Positions 63,606-64,000 of a stretch of DNA of 64,000 bases are shown here, piece after piece. Positions within the stretch are counted from its first letter, which is position 1; every line of letters begins with the position of its first letter. Made by a program: the position numbers and the translations under genes. The DNA is from Nakamurella deserti (GTDB lineage: Bacteria > Actinomycetota > Actinomycetes > Mycobacteriales > Nakamurellaceae): NCBI RefSeq assembly GCF_003260015.1, contig NZ_QCXS01000002.1, positions 2,542,001 through 2,606,000 of the forward strand, written 5' to 3'. The notes under the pieces are model-generated. The model searched no databases. It was not told where the DNA came from and worked only from the letters and a program-made list of their open reading frames with translations.

Positions 63606-64000
63606 ATGGCGACGACAGGCAGGCCCGGAATCGACATCCCCGACCACCGCGGGCGTACCGGCCTCGACCGGGCCGGCCGCGACCTCGACCGCAACCCGCG
63701 GGTCCGGGTCGCCGACGTCGAGCTGGTCGGCTCCGGCTGGCACGTGTTGCGGCGCACCACGTTCGACTACCAGCACGGTGACGGCCATTGGACCCGGGAG
63801 GCCCGCGAGACCTACGACCGCGGCAACGGAGCGACCGTGCTGCTGTACGACCCCGAGCGCCGCACCGTGCTGCTCACCCGCCAGTTCCGGTATCCGGTCT
63901 ACGTCAACGACCACCCCGACGGGATGTTGATCGAGGCCGCCGCCGGGCTGCTCGACGACGACTCTCCCGAGGACGCGATCCGCCGGGAGGCCGAGGAGGA
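63606..64000 (+). CDS. nudK: Nudix hydrolase, NudK-like (cut by the window end)
   Basis: The first 131 residues of a Nudix protein. The text YDRGNGATVLLYDPERRTVLLTRQFRYPVYVN and GMLIEAAAGLLDDDSPEDAIRREAEEE matches GDP-mannose pyrophosphatase NudK closely, including the start of the Nudix box (G-x5-E-x7-REAxEE). It hydrolyses nucleotide sugars such as GDP-mannose in the family. The coding region continues beyond the window; no stop is seen. The ATG at 63606 is 78 bases after the ATP-grasp stop. Confidence 0.9.
   Translation, partial: MATTGRPGIDIPDHRGRTGLDRAGRDLDRNPRVRVADVELVGSGWHVLRRTTFDYQHGDGHWTREARETYDRGNGATVLLYDPERRTVLLTRQFRYPVYVNDHPDGMLIEAAAGLLDDDSPEDAIRREAEE

Overview
The window is a very GC-rich (roughly 70% or more) actinobacterial chromosome segment. 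Signs of this are the strong G/C third-position bias in nearly every convincing reading frame, frequent GTG starts, a SigK/RskA pair, an Rpf-type resuscitation factor, DUF3151 and a PurS/PurQ/PurL purine set. The gene set suggests a soil-type actinobacterium of the Nakamurella/Geodermatophilus/Frankia neighbourhood, but that genus-level guess is inference only. No tRNA, rRNA, CRISPR array, phage or transposase gene is visible.

The backbone is a scattered purine pathway. purSQL (2.8-6.0 kb), purC (13.4-14.3 kb), purB (28.2-29.6 kb), purD (38.4-39.7 kb) and purA (45.3-46.6 kb) all lie on the minus strand. As I recall it, the order purD-purB-purC-purSQ-purL is that of mycobacteria, but here other modules separate the genes. 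purA keeps its usual neighbours: an uncharacterised divergent protein and a DUF3151 gene.

Between the purine genes are self-contained regulator/target modules: MarR with an MFS pump (6.1-8.5 kb), RidA with a TetR regulator (9.4-10.5 kb), an FMN azoreductase with a MarR regulator (17.8-19.1 kb), a CitA/CitB-type two-component system facing a tripartite tricarboxylate transporter plus a universal stress protein (19.3-25.3 kb), TetR with a DHA2 drug pump (25.7-28.0 kb), and LacI with a nucleoside hydrolase and PsuG (40.1-43.1 kb). For several of these the palindromic operators can be read directly in the shared promoter region.

From 29.6 to 35.8 kb are two sigma-factor units. One is a SigE-like sigma factor with a one-helix partner. 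The other is sigK-rskA facing a membrane-anchored molybdopterin oxidoreductase and a fasciclin lipoprotein with a Met/Ser/Glu stalk. A CCATCC/CCGAAT promoter sits just upstream of the oxidoreductase, whose mRNA is predicted to be leaderless.

The right part holds envelope and transport genes: a two-repeat membrane protein with an overlapping cold-shock-like gene, NhaA, a carbohydrate ABC importer without its own ATPase (51.2-54.5 kb) followed by a secreted malectin/Kelch protein, and an Rpf-type transglycosylase whose mRNA leader is predicted to fold from its first bases. It ends with an EamA transporter, a compact esterase/esterase/ATP-grasp operon of unknown function, and a NudK-like Nudix gene cut by the window end.

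Intergenic DNA carries a family of long perfect or near-perfect hairpins (25.3, 28.0, 28.1 and 36.0 kb), a 61-bp tandem duplication, an iron-box-like site with no obvious target gene, and one lipoprotein gene broken by a single-base frameshift.
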